Shown: positions 1 to 8,904, counted from the stretch's first letter. The stretch: 64,000 bases of DNA from Micromonospora pisi (GCF_003633685.1 NZ_RBKT01000001.1:3162001-3226000); one strand, 5' to 3'. Notes: generated by a model not told the origin, from the sequence alone. A program made the numbers and translations.

Positions 1-2
1 CC

Positions 3-3000
3 GAGGAGCCGGAGATCCGTGACGCCGCGTTGAAGGTGCTGGCGACCGGGGACGCGGCAGCGATCCGCCAGTTCGCGTTGATGGATATGCCGGTGATCGA
101 CCAGCAGGTGCGTGAGCGTAAGCGTCTGGAAGCTGCGGACCGGCTGGCGAGGGTCAGGGCGATGGTGGGCACCGGTGTGCCTGGTGGCTATTTCAACGCC
201 GAGGTGCAGCGGGTGCTGGCCGGCACCGATGAGGACCGGAAGGCGTTTCTGGCTTACGGTGCCGACATCGCCCGTGCCCGTGACGACAAGGCGGCCGGTG
301 ACTCGCGGGAGCGGGCTGCGGCGTTGCGGGAGCGGTTGCGGGTGTTCGCGGCGGCGGCGCCGTCGGGTACGCAGGTGAAGGCTGCCGCCCAGCAGGCGCT
401 GGCCGGCGATGACGCGGCGGTGGCCGCGTTCTTCGCTACCGGTTATGCGGCGGCGGCGAGGGCCGACTCCGCCGCACGGGAGCAGTACCTGGCGGATCTT
501 GAGGCGCGGAACAAGGCGGCGGAGGAGCTTTCTGATCTGGCGCAGCGCGCCAGGCGGGCGTCCGAGGCGCGGGCGCAGATGATGGTCGCGCACGGTAACG
601 GGGTCCGGGCGTTGCAGCGGGCCGCGAACGCGATGGCGAGTGCTGCCAATGCTGCCCGGCATAGTCAGCGGGTTCTCGCCGGGCCTGGCACGGTTGCGAG
701 CAAGGCCGGCGATCTGGCTATCGACAAGGCGCTGATCGCCACCGAGTTGGACGGTGTCCGGCTGGCTGCCCAGCAGGCCCAGGCCGCGGCGGCCGCGTCT
801 CGTTCGGCGGCGCAGGTCCTGCAGGAGACGGGGCTCACGTACGGCGTGGAGTGGGCTGATATCGCGGAGGGGATGAGCCAAGCTTCCCAGGCGGCTGTCG
901 GCGCTACGACGACCGCCGCTCATGCGGTCGACGCCACGATCGCCACCAACAACGCGCAAGGGGCACAGGCGCAGGCTGAGGCCCGCGAGCGGCAGGCGGT
1001 GCAGTGGCGCCAGCACGCGCAGGAGCACGCTGCGGCGGCGGCGAAGTTGGCTGCGGCAACAGCCGTGGAGGCTGCTGCGGCAACCACCGCCGCCGCACGC
1101 GCCAAGACCGCTAAGGAACAGGCGCAAGCCGCCGAGGCCAAGGCTTGGGCGGAGGCGGCGAAGACTCGTCAGCAGCGGCAGGCGGCCGAGGCGCAGGCGG
1201 GCGAGGCGAAGCGGCAGCGTCAGATCGCCGAGGCGGAGCGGGCCAACGCCGACCGGTACCGGGTCGAGGCGGAGCAGCAGGCTGCCATCGCGCGTAATGC
1301 CCGCTCGGCCGCGGATACGCAGGCGGCCATCGCGGATCAGGCCCGGTCGAAGGCTGAATCGGCGGAGGCGACCGCTCGCGCAGCCGAACAGCGGGCGTGG
1401 GACCAGGAAGGCGTCGCGCGGCAGGCGCGCGACGACGCCATGGCCGCGGAGCGCGCGGAGCAGACCGCCAGGGCGAGGGCCCAGGCGATGCGGGCCGCCG
1501 CGGCGTCGGTTGAGACCGAAGCCGAACGCCAGGAAGCCCAGGCTCAGGCCGACGAGGCCGACCGGCAGGCCGGCATAGCAAGCTCGGCAGCGCGGGCAGC
1601 CCGCGCTCAGGCGAACACCGCCACCGGTGCCGCTGCCAACGCCCGTGCTGCCAGCACACAGGCGCAGAGTGCGGCCAACCTCGCCCGGGCCGCTAGCCAG
1701 CAGTCGCGTGCGGCGGCGGTCGCCGCGGACTCGGCAGCGGACAAGGCTGAGTCAAGCGCGCAGGCCACGCATGCGGCGCGGGCACGGGCTGACGCGGAGG
1801 CGGCGCAGGCGACCGCTGAGGAGACCAAGGCCGCTGAAGCCGCGGACACTGCCCAGGCTTTGGCCGGGCAGGCCGCCGACGAGTCCGTGAAGTCGCTGTG
1901 GGTGGCGGACCGCACGCGTGATGAGGCGCAGGCTGCCTTGACGGAGGCTGTGGCCGCCGCTGCACAGGCTGAGATCGCGATCAATGCGGCGGCTGCGGCC
2001 CGGCAGTCGGCGGCGGGCATCGCCGAGCCGGCCAACACCGCCATCGGCATGGTCAGCCCGTTCACCGGCGCCGACATCGACGCCGACTTCACCCAACTGG
2101 TCGCCCAGCAGGCCCTGAGCATCGGTCAGGAGCAGGCCGACGCGGCGGCCGCTCGCGCCAGTGAGGCGATCACCGCTGCCGAGAACGCCGAAGCGGCGGC
2201 GGCTCGTGCCGCCGAAGAGGTCAGGCCGGCCTACACCGCAGCGGCGCAGGCCGCTCGTTCGGCCGCCGCGGCCGCCACCTCCGTGGCCGAGGCGAAGCGG
2301 GCGGCGGCGCAGGCCGCAGCCGACGCCGCGGCGGCGCGTACCGCCGCAGCCGGTGCGGCCAGCGCCGACGCCCAGGCAAGCGTTGACGCTGCCGCCGCTC
2401 GCAAGGCGGCCAACGAGGCCGCCGAGGACGCCGCGATCGCCGGGCGCAACGCACAGCAGGCCCAGCAGGCCGCCAGCCAGGCCAATCAGGCCGCCAACAG
2501 CGCCGAGGCCGACGCTGCCGCCGCTCAGGCCGCCGCCGACCGGGCCGAGGCCGACGCTGCCGCCGCCCAGCAGGCGGCCGACGAGGCGCAACAGGCGGCG
2601 GACAGCGCCGCCACCGCGGCCGCCAACGCGCTCCAGCACGCCATCGACGCGCAGAAGGCCGCCGACCGGGCGGAGGAAGCCGCACGGCAGCGCGCCGCGC
2701 AGGAACTGGCCGACGCCGCAGCCAACATCCCCCCGGACGCGACCGAGGCCGACCTGCTGCAATACCTGACGCCGGACGAACTGGAGCAACTGCGCCAGGC
2801 CGAGCAGGAGGCCGGGATGAGCATCCTGGACTTCATCAAGGCCGAGGCGTGGGACCTGTTCCTGGACCTGTCCGGCGTCGGGGACATCGTGTCCTGCATC
2901 CGCGACGGCAACGTCGTGGCCTGCCTGTGGAGCCTGGTCGGCCTGCTCGGCGGGATCAAGGCGATCCGCGCCGGCTACAAACTCGTCCAGCTCGTACCCA

Positions 3001-4016
3001 AGCTGATCGCGTTCCTCGAAAAGGTCAAGGACGCGAAGAAGCGGCGGGACACGCTGCGCGACATCGCCCGGCGCAACAAGAAGAAAAAGGACCGCGACGA
3101 CGAGTGCGATGTCCGCGCCCGAAGCAACAGCTTCCTGAGCGGCACCCCGGTGCTGCTCGCGGACGGTACCAGCCGGCCCATCGAGAAGGTGGCGGTCGGC
3201 GACCTGGTGCGAGCCACCGATCCGATCACCGGTGTCACCGTCGCCAAACCGGTAACCGCCACCATCGTCGGCGACGGCGACAAGAAGCTCGTCGACATCA
3301 CCGTCGGCGCCACCACGATCACCGCCACTCACAACCACCCGTTCTGGGTCCCGGAGCTGTCGCAGTGGGTCGACGCCGAACGGCTGGCGCCTGCGCAGTG
3401 GCTACGCACCGGCGCCGGCACCCATGTCCAGATCACCGCGGTGCGACACCACGACGCGCAGACCCGCGTCCACAACCTCACCGTCGCCGACCTGCACACC
3501 TTCTACGTGGTCGCCGGGACCGCCTCGATCCTGGTCCACAACAGCGACTGCGAAGAGATCATCTGGAAGAACGCCTACGACGCTCGATTCCCGCTCCGCG
3601 TTCCGAATCCCGACGAGCAGGATGAGCTGCCTGATCCTTCGATCGTCCGGCGGAGCAAAGACGGGCGAGGGCCACTCGCCGACGGCTGCCACCACTTCGT
3701 GATCATGCCGAATGACGAGGTCAGGTCGGTCTCCGACGGCATTCTCGAAGCTCTGTGGGACCGGAGCATCTGGTCGGGTCACACGAGCATCGCAGGACGG
3801 GACAGTCAGGACAAGCCGAACGGTGTGCTCATGGCGGGAGGTATCAAGGTTTCCGACGGAAAAATCGTCGAGTTCAACCGGTGGTCCGGCCACTATCAGC
3901 CGCAGGATTACGGAGATGACGACGAGATGCTTGAAGAGATCTCGAAGCGTGCGTTCGCGGCGGCCGGTTACGGCTGGTTCGCGACTTACAAGGGCGAGTC
4001 GCTGTGCGAGGACTGA
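3..4016 (+). CDS. Polymorphic toxin: ALF repeats, Ala-rich coiled coil, HINT domain, C-terminal toxin tip (5' partial)
   Basis: The frame is open to the left edge, so the true start lies upstream; at least 1337 codons are present. The N-terminus shows ALF-like short repeats (around residues 1-150). A very long Ala/Gln/Glu/Arg-rich region follows (to about 930), clearly a coiled coil or extended stalk, then a short hydrophobic stretch (about 960-1005). A HINT (pretoxin, self-cleaving) domain begins near SFLSGTPVLLADG and ends with the classic VHN-S junction, with an internal THNHPFW motif. The last 160 residues, after VHN, are the presumed toxic tip, with GHTSIAG and SGHYQPQDYG motifs. Known for the family: the HINT domain releases the tip. 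Inferred: an exported or surface-delivered interbacterial toxin. The tip activity is not identified. The usual first HINT cysteine appears to be Ser (RARSNSF). The ATG of the next gene lies 4 bases downstream. Confidence 0.85.
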   Translation, partial: EEPEIRDAALKVLATGDAAAIRQFALMDMPVIDQQVRERKRLEAADRLARVRAMVGTGVPGGYFNAEVQRVLAGTDEDRKAFLAYGADIARARDDKAAGDSRERAAALRERLRVFAAAAPSGTQVKAAAQQALAGDDAAVAAFFATGYAAAARADSAAREQYLADLEARNKAAEELSDLAQRARRASEARAQMMVAHGNGVRALQRAANAMASAANAARHSQRVLAGPGTVASKAGDLAIDKALIATELDGVRLAAQQAQAAAAASRSAAQVLQETGLTYGVEWADIAEGMSQASQAAVGATTTAAHAVDATIATNNAQGAQAQAEARERQAVQWRQHAQEHAAAAAKLAAATAVEAAAATTAAARAKTAKEQAQAAEAKAWAEAAKTRQQRQAAEAQAGEAKRQRQIAEAERANADRYRVEAEQQAAIARNARSAADTQAAIADQARSKAESAEATARAAEQRAWDQEGVARQARDDAMAAERAEQTARARAQAMRAAAASVETEAERQEAQAQADEADRQAGIASSAARAARAQANTATGAAANARAASTQAQSAANLARAASQQSRAAAVAADSAADKAESSAQATHAARARADAEAAQATAEETKAAEAADTAQALAGQAADESVKSLWVADRTRDEAQAALTEAVAAAAQAEIAINAAAAARQSAAGIAEPANTAIGMVSPFTGADIDADFTQLVAQQALSIGQEQADAAAARASEAITAAENAEAAAARAAEEVRPAYTAAAQAARSAAAAATSVAEAKRAAAQAAADAAAARTAAAGAASADAQASVDAAAARKAANEAAEDAAIAGRNAQQAQQAASQANQAANSAEADAAAAQAAADRAEADAAAAQQAADEAQQAADSAATAAANALQHAIDAQKAADRAEEAARQRAAQELADAAANIPPDATEADLLQYLTPDELEQLRQAEQEAGMSILDFIKAEAWDLFLDLSGVGDIVSCIRDGNVVACLWSLVGLLGGIKAIRAGYKLVQLVPKLIAFLEKVKDAKKRRDTLRDIARRNKKKKDRDDECDVRARSNSFLSGTPVLLADGTSRPIEKVAVGDLVRATDPITGVTVAKPVTATIVGDGDKKLVDITVGATTITATHNHPFWVPELSQWVDAERLAPAQWLRTGAGTHVQITAVRHHDAQTRVHNLTVADLHTFYVVAGTASILVHNSDCEEIIWKNAYDARFPLRVPNPDEQDELPDPSIVRRSKDGRGPLADGCHHFVIMPNDEVRSVSDGILEALWDRSIWSGHTSIAGRDSQDKPNGVLMAGGIKVSDGKIVEFNRWSGHYQPQDYGDDDEMLEEISKRAFAAAGYGWFATYKGESLCED

Positions 4017-4020
4017 GGTA

Positions 4021-4950
4021 ATGGCGAGCCGATGGCGTACGGTCTGGGCGACCGGTGAGAGCGACGATCTGATCGTCCGTCTCGGCATGGCGGGCCCCGG
4101 CGTGGTGGTTTCGGCCGACCACGGCGGCGCGCTCGAGGCGCGGCGGGCCGATGATGGCTCCCTGGTCGCTCCGCCGACGTACACCGGTATCAGCGGTATC
4201 AGGGGCATCGTTGCGCTGGCGGCCTGGAGGGACGGCCCGATTGTGCGGGCGGCGACCGGCGCGGGTTCTGGGTGGGCGTCGTACCGGTGGTTGCAGCGGT
4301 GGGACCTCGACGCCCGGAAGGAGATCCCACCGGCGATCGACATGAACGTTGCGCAGGTGAAGCACGTCGACCCGGCCGTGGTCCGCGGCGAACAGGTCCT
4401 GGTCGTGATCAATCGCGGCACGCTCGAGATCCGCCGGACCACCGACGGCGCGGTCATCGACAAGGTGGTCAAGCATCGGGAAACATCGCGGGTCGTGATC
4501 GGCTCGTTCGGCCGGGAGCCGATCGCGATCACTACGTCGCCCAGCGCGCACCCGGAGCTGTTCCGGCTGGAGGACCTCGCGGCGCCCGAGCCGCTGCCAG
4601 GTCTTGCCGGCGGCTTCGTCGCCGCGATGGACGGCGACCGTCTGGTCTGCGGCAGCTACGCGGAACCATGGAATGCCTGGCGAACCGCGTGGGCTCGCGA
4701 CCTGACCGGCCAGCGGCTCGGCCCCGATGTCACCGGTGAGGTGATCACCTCGGTGGCGGTCGCGGACTGGCCTGCGGTCTACATGGCCCGGGCCGACGGC
4801 ACGGTGTCGCTGGTCGACCTCGAATCCGGCGACGAACTCTGCCCTGCTCTGCGACTGCCGACCAAGGCCGCGAGCCTCGCCGTCGCCCCGGGCGGAGATC
4901 TCATCGTCGGGTACGGCCCTCATGTCGCCCGTTTCCGGCCACCGAGGTGA
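4021..4950 (+). CDS. Putative immunity protein, beta-propeller-like
   Basis: A 309-residue protein starts at ATG 4021, four bases after the toxin stop. An in-frame ORF extends upstream, but that part only overlaps the toxin in another frame. There is no signal peptide or membrane segment, so it should be cytoplasmic. The sequence shows recurring blade-like units with Gly/Asp turns and short beta segments (DGSLVAPP, DGAVIDKVV, DGDRLVCGS, DGTVSLVDLESGDEL), in keeping with a WD40/PQQ-like propeller. Position directly behind the toxin tip is the usual place of an immunity gene. The N-terminus and C-terminus of this gene are repeated behind a second, broken toxin tip at 5.0-5.6 kb, which supports tip and this gene travelling as one cassette. 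Immunity function is inference from context. Confidence 0.6.
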   Translation: MASRWRTVWATGESDDLIVRLGMAGPGVVVSADHGGALEARRADDGSLVAPPTYTGISGIRGIVALAAWRDGPIVRAATGAGSGWASYRWLQRWDLDARKEIPPAIDMNVAQVKHVDPAVVRGEQVLVVINRGTLEIRRTTDGAVIDKVVKHRETSRVVIGSFGREPIAITTSPSAHPELFRLEDLAAPEPLPGLAGGFVAAMDGDRLVCGSYAEPWNAWRTAWARDLTGQRLGPDVTGEVITSVAVADWPAVYMARADGTVSLVDLESGDELCPALRLPTKAASLAVAPGGDLIVGYGPHVARFRPPR

Positions 4951-5017
4951 TGTCACCGGCTCGGGCGTCCTCCGTCGCGCCGGCACGCTGTGAGGATCAA
5001 TGACAAAGGGGTCAGCC

Positions 5018-5267
5018 CCGGTCACACGAGCATCGCGGGATGGGACAGCCAGAAGGTACCCGACGGTGTGCTCATGGCGGGGGTCTGAAGGTCGAGGACG
5101 GGAAGGTCGTGGAGTTCAACCGGTGGTCCGGCCACTATCAGCCGCAGGACTACGGAGACGACGACGAGATGCTTGAAGGGATCTCCAAGCGTGCGTTCGC
5201 GGCGGCCGGTTACAGCGGGTCCGCGACGTATAAGGGCGCGACGCTCTGCGAGGACGACGAGGACTGA
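5018..5267 (+). pseudogene. Orphan toxin-tip fragment, frameshifted
   Basis: The translated copy reads GHTSIAGWDSQKVPDGVLMA and then, after loss of one base near 5083 (a run of g), continues in another frame as GGLKVEDGKVVEFNRWSGH and on to the stop. It matches the last 80 residues of the full toxin at about 80 percent identity by eye. It lacks any HINT domain, secretion part, or start codon of its own in the correct frame. Such orphan tips are known next to polymorphic toxins as recombination donors; here the frameshift suggests it is dead or only usable after repair by recombination. Confidence 0.75.
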
Positions 5268-5528
5268 GGTAATGGCGAGCCGATGGCGGACGGTTTGGAC
5301 GAACGGTGAAAGCGACTATCTGATCGCCTGTCTCGGCATGGTCGGCCCCGCCATGGTGGTTCCGGCCAACCACGGCGGCACCCTCGATGCACGGCGAGCC
5401 GATGACGGTTCCCTGGTCGCACCGCCGAGGTCCTACGGCTTCCCTGCGTTGGCCACGTGGATCGACGGAACGGGCGTGCGCGCGGCTGGGGATGGGCTTC
5501 AGTCCGCCCGTTCCGGCCACCGAGATGA
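5018..5528 (+). repeat. Diverged direct duplication of the toxin-tip/immunity cassette
   Basis: From about 5018 the DNA repeats the toxin tip from about 3775 (GHTSIAG motif onward), the TGAGGTA(ATG) intergenic junction, the first 70 or so codons of the immunity gene, and then the final bases of that gene (the cccgttccggccaccgag stretch matches the gene's end near 4930-4945). The middle of the immunity gene, roughly 680 bp, is missing from the copy. Both parts of the copy carry single-base losses. This is a displaced, decaying copy of the cassette. Confidence 0.8.
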
Positions 5529-5601
5529 CGGAGGTGAGTGTGGAACGTCTGAGAGGGTGATTCGGGAGCGTATGTCCGTTGTGGGTTTGGCCGTAGGTTA
5601 G
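5272..5601 (+). pseudogene. Truncated second immunity gene
   Basis: This 109-residue frame starts with MASRWRTVW like the full immunity gene and follows it for about 70 residues (GESDYLIACLGMVGP, ARRADDGSLVAPP). It then jumps to sequence corresponding to the extreme 3' end of the full gene and reads out of frame to a stop at 5601. The internal deletion removes most of the propeller, so it should not fold. The left end of the IS element at about 5576 probably lies within its tail. Confidence 0.7.
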
Positions 5602-5618
5602 AGGCCCTGTTCGTGGGA

Positions 5619-6038
5619 CTACGCGGACGGCGGTGGCGGGGCGAGAGTGAACAGGCCGGCCTCGGGCTCGGTCAGGATCTGGCGGGCGACGAGGCGTTTG
5701 AGCTTGGCTCGGAGACCCTCGGTGTCCTTGGCGGTGACGCCGGTGCCGAGGGCGTGGCAGATGTCCTTGGCACGCATCGGACTGGTGGCGGTGTGGAACA
5801 CGGCGAGAATCTGCTGGTAGGCCGGGCTGGCGACGGTCGCGTCAGCGGGTGCCGTCGTGTCGGTGTGGCCGGTCAGGCTGAGCAGGGTCTTGCGGGTGAT
5901 GGCGAGTTCGGCCAGTTCGGTCTCGGCCGTGGTGAGCTGGTCGCTGAGTGAGGCGATCTGCTCCCGAAGTCGTTCCGCGGCGGCACGGGCGGCGGTTTCG
6001 CGTTCGGTGAGCAGGTCCAGCAGCGGTGGCTGGGTCAC
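5619..6038 (-). CDS. IS passenger protein, coiled coil plus winged-helix-like domain
   Basis: A 139-residue protein starts at GTG 6038, whose GTGA overlaps the transposase stop TGA, so translation is coupled. A longer in-frame ORF upstream is only a shadow of the transposase. Residues 10-50 form a clear coiled coil (ETAARAAAERLREQIASLSD and on). Residues 70-130 (SPAYQQILAVFHTATSPMRA, DICHALG, GLRAKLKRLVARQILTEPEA) look like a small winged helix. It is cytoplasmic and may bind DNA. Proteins of this kind sit behind some actinobacterial IS5-type transposases; their role in transposition is not established. Confidence 0.65.
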   Translation of the reverse strand: MTQPPLLDLLTERETAARAAAERLREQIASLSDQLTTAETELAELAITRKTLLSLTGHTDTTAPADATVASPAYQQILAVFHTATSPMRAKDICHALGTGVTAKDTEGLRAKLKRLVARQILTEPEAGLFTLAPPPPSA

Positions 6039-6877
6039 CGCTGGTGGCCTGGGTCGCGCCAGGACGGGGTGTTGGTGCCGGTCAGCCGGCGGACCAGGTT
6101 CGCCGTGGACGCCCACCAGGTTCGAGACACCGCCGAGGCAGGGCGGCTCTCGTACTCGCGGACCAGGCGGCGGTGCAGCATCAACGTGCCGTTGGTCTGC
6201 TCGACCACCCACCGGCGCTTGACCGGCACGAACCCGGCCGTCGTGTCGGACCGTCTGACCTGCTCGACGTCGATACCGCGGACCGCGCCGTGGATCGCCA
6301 CGTCGTCTTTGAACCCGGCGTCCACCCATGCCTTGGTCACCGTCGGCGTGTGAGCCACGACTTTGTCCAGCAGTTTCACGCCGATCGTGTTGTCGGTGAC
6401 CGACGCGGCGGTGACCACCACCGCGATGATCAACCCCAGGGCGTCAACAGCAAGGCCACGTTTACGGCCCGGCACCTTCTTCGCAGCGTCCTTACCGGTC
6501 GTCGCGGCCGGGACGTGGTTGGCCGCCCGGATCGACTGGGTGTCCAACACCACCGCGGTCGGATCCTCCGCCCGGCCGGCCCTCTCCCGCGCCTGACAGC
6601 GCAACAGATCATGAATCACCTGGTCGGTGCCGTCGTCACGCCACAACGCGAAGTAGTAGTACGTCGCGGACCTCGGCGGCAGATCGTGCGGCAGGTACGC
6701 CCACTGACAACCAGTCCGGTTCTGGTAGAAGATCGCGTTCACGATCTCCCGCAACTCATAGCGGCCCCGATGCCCCGACACCGACGGATGCCTTGTCTTC
6801 CACGCCTGCAGGAACGGTCCGACCACCGCCCACTGCTCGTCGGTCAGGTCACTCGGATACGCCGCCCGCTCACCCAT
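6035..6877 (-). CDS. IS5-family-like DDE transposase
   Basis: A 280-residue protein starts at ATG 6877 (a TTG two codons upstream is possible). It opens with the N-terminal DUF4096-like block of this family (PSDLTDEQWAVVGPFL, GHRGRYELREIVNAIFY, GCQWAYLPHDLPP). The catalytic domain follows, with acidic residues in the expected contexts: VVLDTQS, AWVDAGF and VEQTNGTLMLHRRL. Length and motif order are complete, so the enzyme may be active. The gene drives the downstream passenger through an overlapping stop/start. Confidence 0.88.
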   Translation of the reverse strand: MGERAAYPSDLTDEQWAVVGPFLQAWKTRHPSVSGHRGRYELREIVNAIFYQNRTGCQWAYLPHDLPPRSATYYYFALWRDDGTDQVIHDLLRCQARERAGRAEDPTAVVLDTQSIRAANHVPAATTGKDAAKKVPGRKRGLAVDALGLIIAVVVTAASVTDNTIGVKLLDKVVAHTPTVTKAWVDAGFKDDVAIHGAVRGIDVEQVRRSDTTAGFVPVKRRWVVEQTNGTLMLHRRLVREYESRPASAVSRTWWASTANLVRRLTGTNTPSWRDPGHQR

Positions 6878-7063
6878 GATCAACCCAACGCAGCCACAAC
6901 CTCACCGGTTACGACCACGGCTCATGTTTATGCGTCAGGCCACACCCACAAAGGACATAAGCTACCGAATCATCCTCTGAGTGCCGCCGTAATTAAGGCG
7001 CTTACCGATAGGGCGCGCGATGCTCCTCCCGACAAGCTGGCTGTCGACCGGTCGGTCCTGGCG

Positions 7064-7576
7064 ATGTTCCTTGACACGCTGCTGGGCGAGCTGCCGTGGT
7101 GGAATCGCGCCTGGCGGGTAGCCGAGGTGGCAGAAGTGCGTAAGAGTTCTTCAGCTCTGGCCCTTCCGCCCGGGGAGGTGCAGGTGGTCGAGGTGACCGT
7201 GCGGGGTTCCCTCGGCGGCGACGCCGGCGAGGTTCAGTCGTTCTCTGCGCGGGTGAGGCTCCTGGAAGACCGGCTCCTCCGTTGGCAGATGAAGGTCGGG
7301 GACACGGTCATCGGACCGGCGGTCGCGCCGGCGGGGGAACCGGAGCCGCACCCGTTCGGCGCCGTGTTCCAGATGCTGGTGGAGATGCGCGGCCTGTCGT
7401 TGCGAGAGGTGGCCTGGCGGGCCGGGCGAGCCGACTCGACGATCATGAAACTCCGTCGCGGAGCCCTGGTTCCCGAACGGGCGCTGATCGACCAACTGGC
7501 GCGGGAGTTGAACGTGCCGGCAGCGAATCTCGCCCTCATCGCCGGAGTGGACCCGGCCGACCCGGGCCGGGCATAG
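7064..7576 (+). CDS. XRE-type helix-turn-helix regulator (start uncertain)
   Basis: The frame encodes a C-terminal helix-turn-helix domain (FQMLVEMRGLSLREVAWRAG, ADSTIMKLRRGALVP) after a beta-rich N-terminal part (VVEVTVRGSLGGDAGEVQSF). The frame stays open far upstream into the IS element, but this is spurious over the transposase. ATG 7064 is the first ATG outside it and has only a weak ribosome site. The native N-terminus may have been removed when the IS inserted, so the gene could be truncated. Targets are unknown. Confidence 0.5.
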   Translation: MFLDTLLGELPWWNRAWRVAEVAEVRKSSSALALPPGEVQVVEVTVRGSLGGDAGEVQSFSARVRLLEDRLLRWQMKVGDTVIGPAVAPAGEPEPHPFGAVFQMLVEMRGLSLREVAWRAGRADSTIMKLRRGALVPERALIDQLARELNVPAANLALIAGVDPADPGRA

Positions 7577-7596
7577 CATTTGAGGCCTCGATCACC

Positions 7597-7905
7597 GGTG
7601 GGTCACCGCCGACGAGGCATACGGGCAGGACTCGAAATTCCGGCTCTGGCTGCAGGAACGCAAGGTCGGTTACGTCCTGGCCGTACCACACAGCCAGAGG
7701 GTTTCCACCGACACGGGCAGCGCCCGCGCGGACTTCCTCGCCGCCCGGGCCCCGGCCCTGGCGTGGAAACGACGTAGCTGCGGCGACGGTGTCAAAGGCC
7801 CACGCCTGTACGACTGGGCCGTCGCGTCCCTGCCCGACACCGGCACCACCGATCACGGGTTCACCCGGTGGCCGCTGATCCGCCGCAGCATCACCAGACC
7901 GGACC
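7597..7905 (+). pseudogene. IS701-type transposase remnant
   Basis: One frame reads VTADEAYGQDSKFRLWLQER, then KVGYVLAVPHSQ, RADFLAARAPALAWKRRSCG, GPRLYDWAVASLPD and GFTRWPLIRRSI, the central part of IS701-family DDE transposases. Both ends of the gene are missing and there is no start codon. It is an inert fragment, fused a few bases after the end of the regulator gene. Confidence 0.75.
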
Positions 7906-8016
7906 TTGGAAGGGCTACCCGAGGTCACGGACGACTCCCCGGAGCCATCCGTCTGACTACCCGCCGTGATCCAGGACGGTCGCCCTCCCACCCGGCAAAT
8001 CTGACGTTTGTCCAGG

Positions 8017-8266
8017 TCACCCAGGGATGATGTCGTGACGGTACGCCTGTACCCGCGTCCCGTCCGCGAGGACAACCTCTACCCGGCCCGTTCTCGTCGA
8101 GCGCTCTGCCCACGAAGTGGACCCGCTTACCGGCGTGTTCGTCGGCCTGGGCACTGTCGGCGCGTGCAGGACGGTGGATCCAACCGAGGTTCACGACTTC
8201 AGGACGCACAAGAAACCCCCGAGTAGCACAGGTGTACGACGAGCGAGTCCAGTCATCCTCGAACAT
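8017..8266 (-). pseudogene. Unidentified gene remnant with frameshift
   Basis: From ATG 8266 on the minus strand the frame reads MFEDDWTRSSYTCATRG, LVRPEVVNLGWIHRP, GKRVHFVGRALDENGPGR. After a one-base shift near 8085 it continues EVVLADGTRVQAYRHDIIPG and stops at 8017. The continuous protein-like character across the shift suggests a broken real gene. The family is not recognised. Confidence 0.35.
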
Positions 8267-8424
8267 CCGCACCTCGCGACACGGCGGCGCGGCAACGAGC
8301 GGGGCTGCCCGTTTCTCCGGGGACCCGCGATGCGCCCTCGTCTGATCGGGATCACCATCGCCACGGGCCTGTTCACCTGTGCTGGTCCCAGGTGGGATCA
8401 CCTGCACCAGCGGCCACTGATCGG

Positions 8425-8850
8425 CCGATCAGTGGCGGGAAGCCGGGCACGAGACGCCTCCAAGCTGAGACGTCGAGGGTTGCGGTGCCCTACGCCGGCC
8501 AGTAGGTAGTTCAGGCCGACCGTAGCGCAGGTCTCGATGCCACCCACCAGCTCGAGACGAACCGGGACGCCAGCGTTCTCGGGCCAGGTGCCGACGGCGT
8601 CGGCGATGCTCAGCAGCGGGCTGACCAGATCGCCGCCGGACCTCCCGCTGGATAGCTGCCTGGTTGCAGGCCTCCCAGACACCTCCGGCCAGGCGACATA
8701 CAGCCGTCGCGTTGCCTGATCGTCGCTACCGCGACTGAGATCGTCTGGGTCGAAGAACGAGATGTCGACATCTCGTACCCGCTCCGAGTGAAGCCCGGCC
8801 CGTAGACCTGGCTCCAAACGAGGTCGCGAATCATCCCGGGCCCAACCAAC
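8425..8850 (-). pseudogene. Nucleotidyltransferase-like (DUF925-type) pseudogene
   Basis: The minus strand reads MIRDLVWSQVYGPGF and, after a frameshift near 8785, VRDVDISFFDPDDLSRGSDD, ATRRLYVAWPEVSGRPAT, then SIADAVGTWPENAGVPVRLE and finally NPRRLSLEASRARL. These match the order of motifs in the DUF925 nucleotidyltransferase-like family (DVDISFFD, SIADAVATWPETA). Frameshift, internal divergence and lack of a proper start show it is not functional. Confidence 0.6.
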
Positions 8851-8904
8851 CCACGGATCGGACAGCTCGCTCTCGCGTCTTGCTTACTGGTCGGGCTCAC
8901 TACG

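Larger units (their letters stand above)
5576..6920 (-). mobile_element. IS5-family-like insertion sequence with passenger gene
   Basis: The element contains a DDE transposase (6035-6877) and a coupled downstream gene (5619-6038), both on the minus strand. Sequences reading inward from about 5576 (tccgttgtgg) and about 6920 (ccgtggtcg on the minus strand) are weakly similar, with a shared aggtt further in, and may be degenerate terminal inverted repeats. Exact ends and target-site duplication could not be settled by eye. It sits between the decayed immunity copy and a regulator gene. Confidence 0.6.

Noticed and set aside
1000-2700. Ala-rich repetitive DNA considered as a tandem repeat array
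   Set aside because: Codon-level compositional bias of a coiled coil; no constant repeat unit was found.
1752-3338. A 528-codon minus-strand frame opposite the Ala-rich toxin
   Set aside because: Gly/Val/Leu-rich mirror of Ala codons; no start signal or family.
5613-5951. Plus-strand frame over the IS passenger gene
   Set aside because: Shadow of the coiled-coil gene on the other strand.
6026-7063. Long N-terminal extension of the XRE-type regulator
   Set aside because: It runs antisense through the transposase and has no protein-like character until after about 6975.
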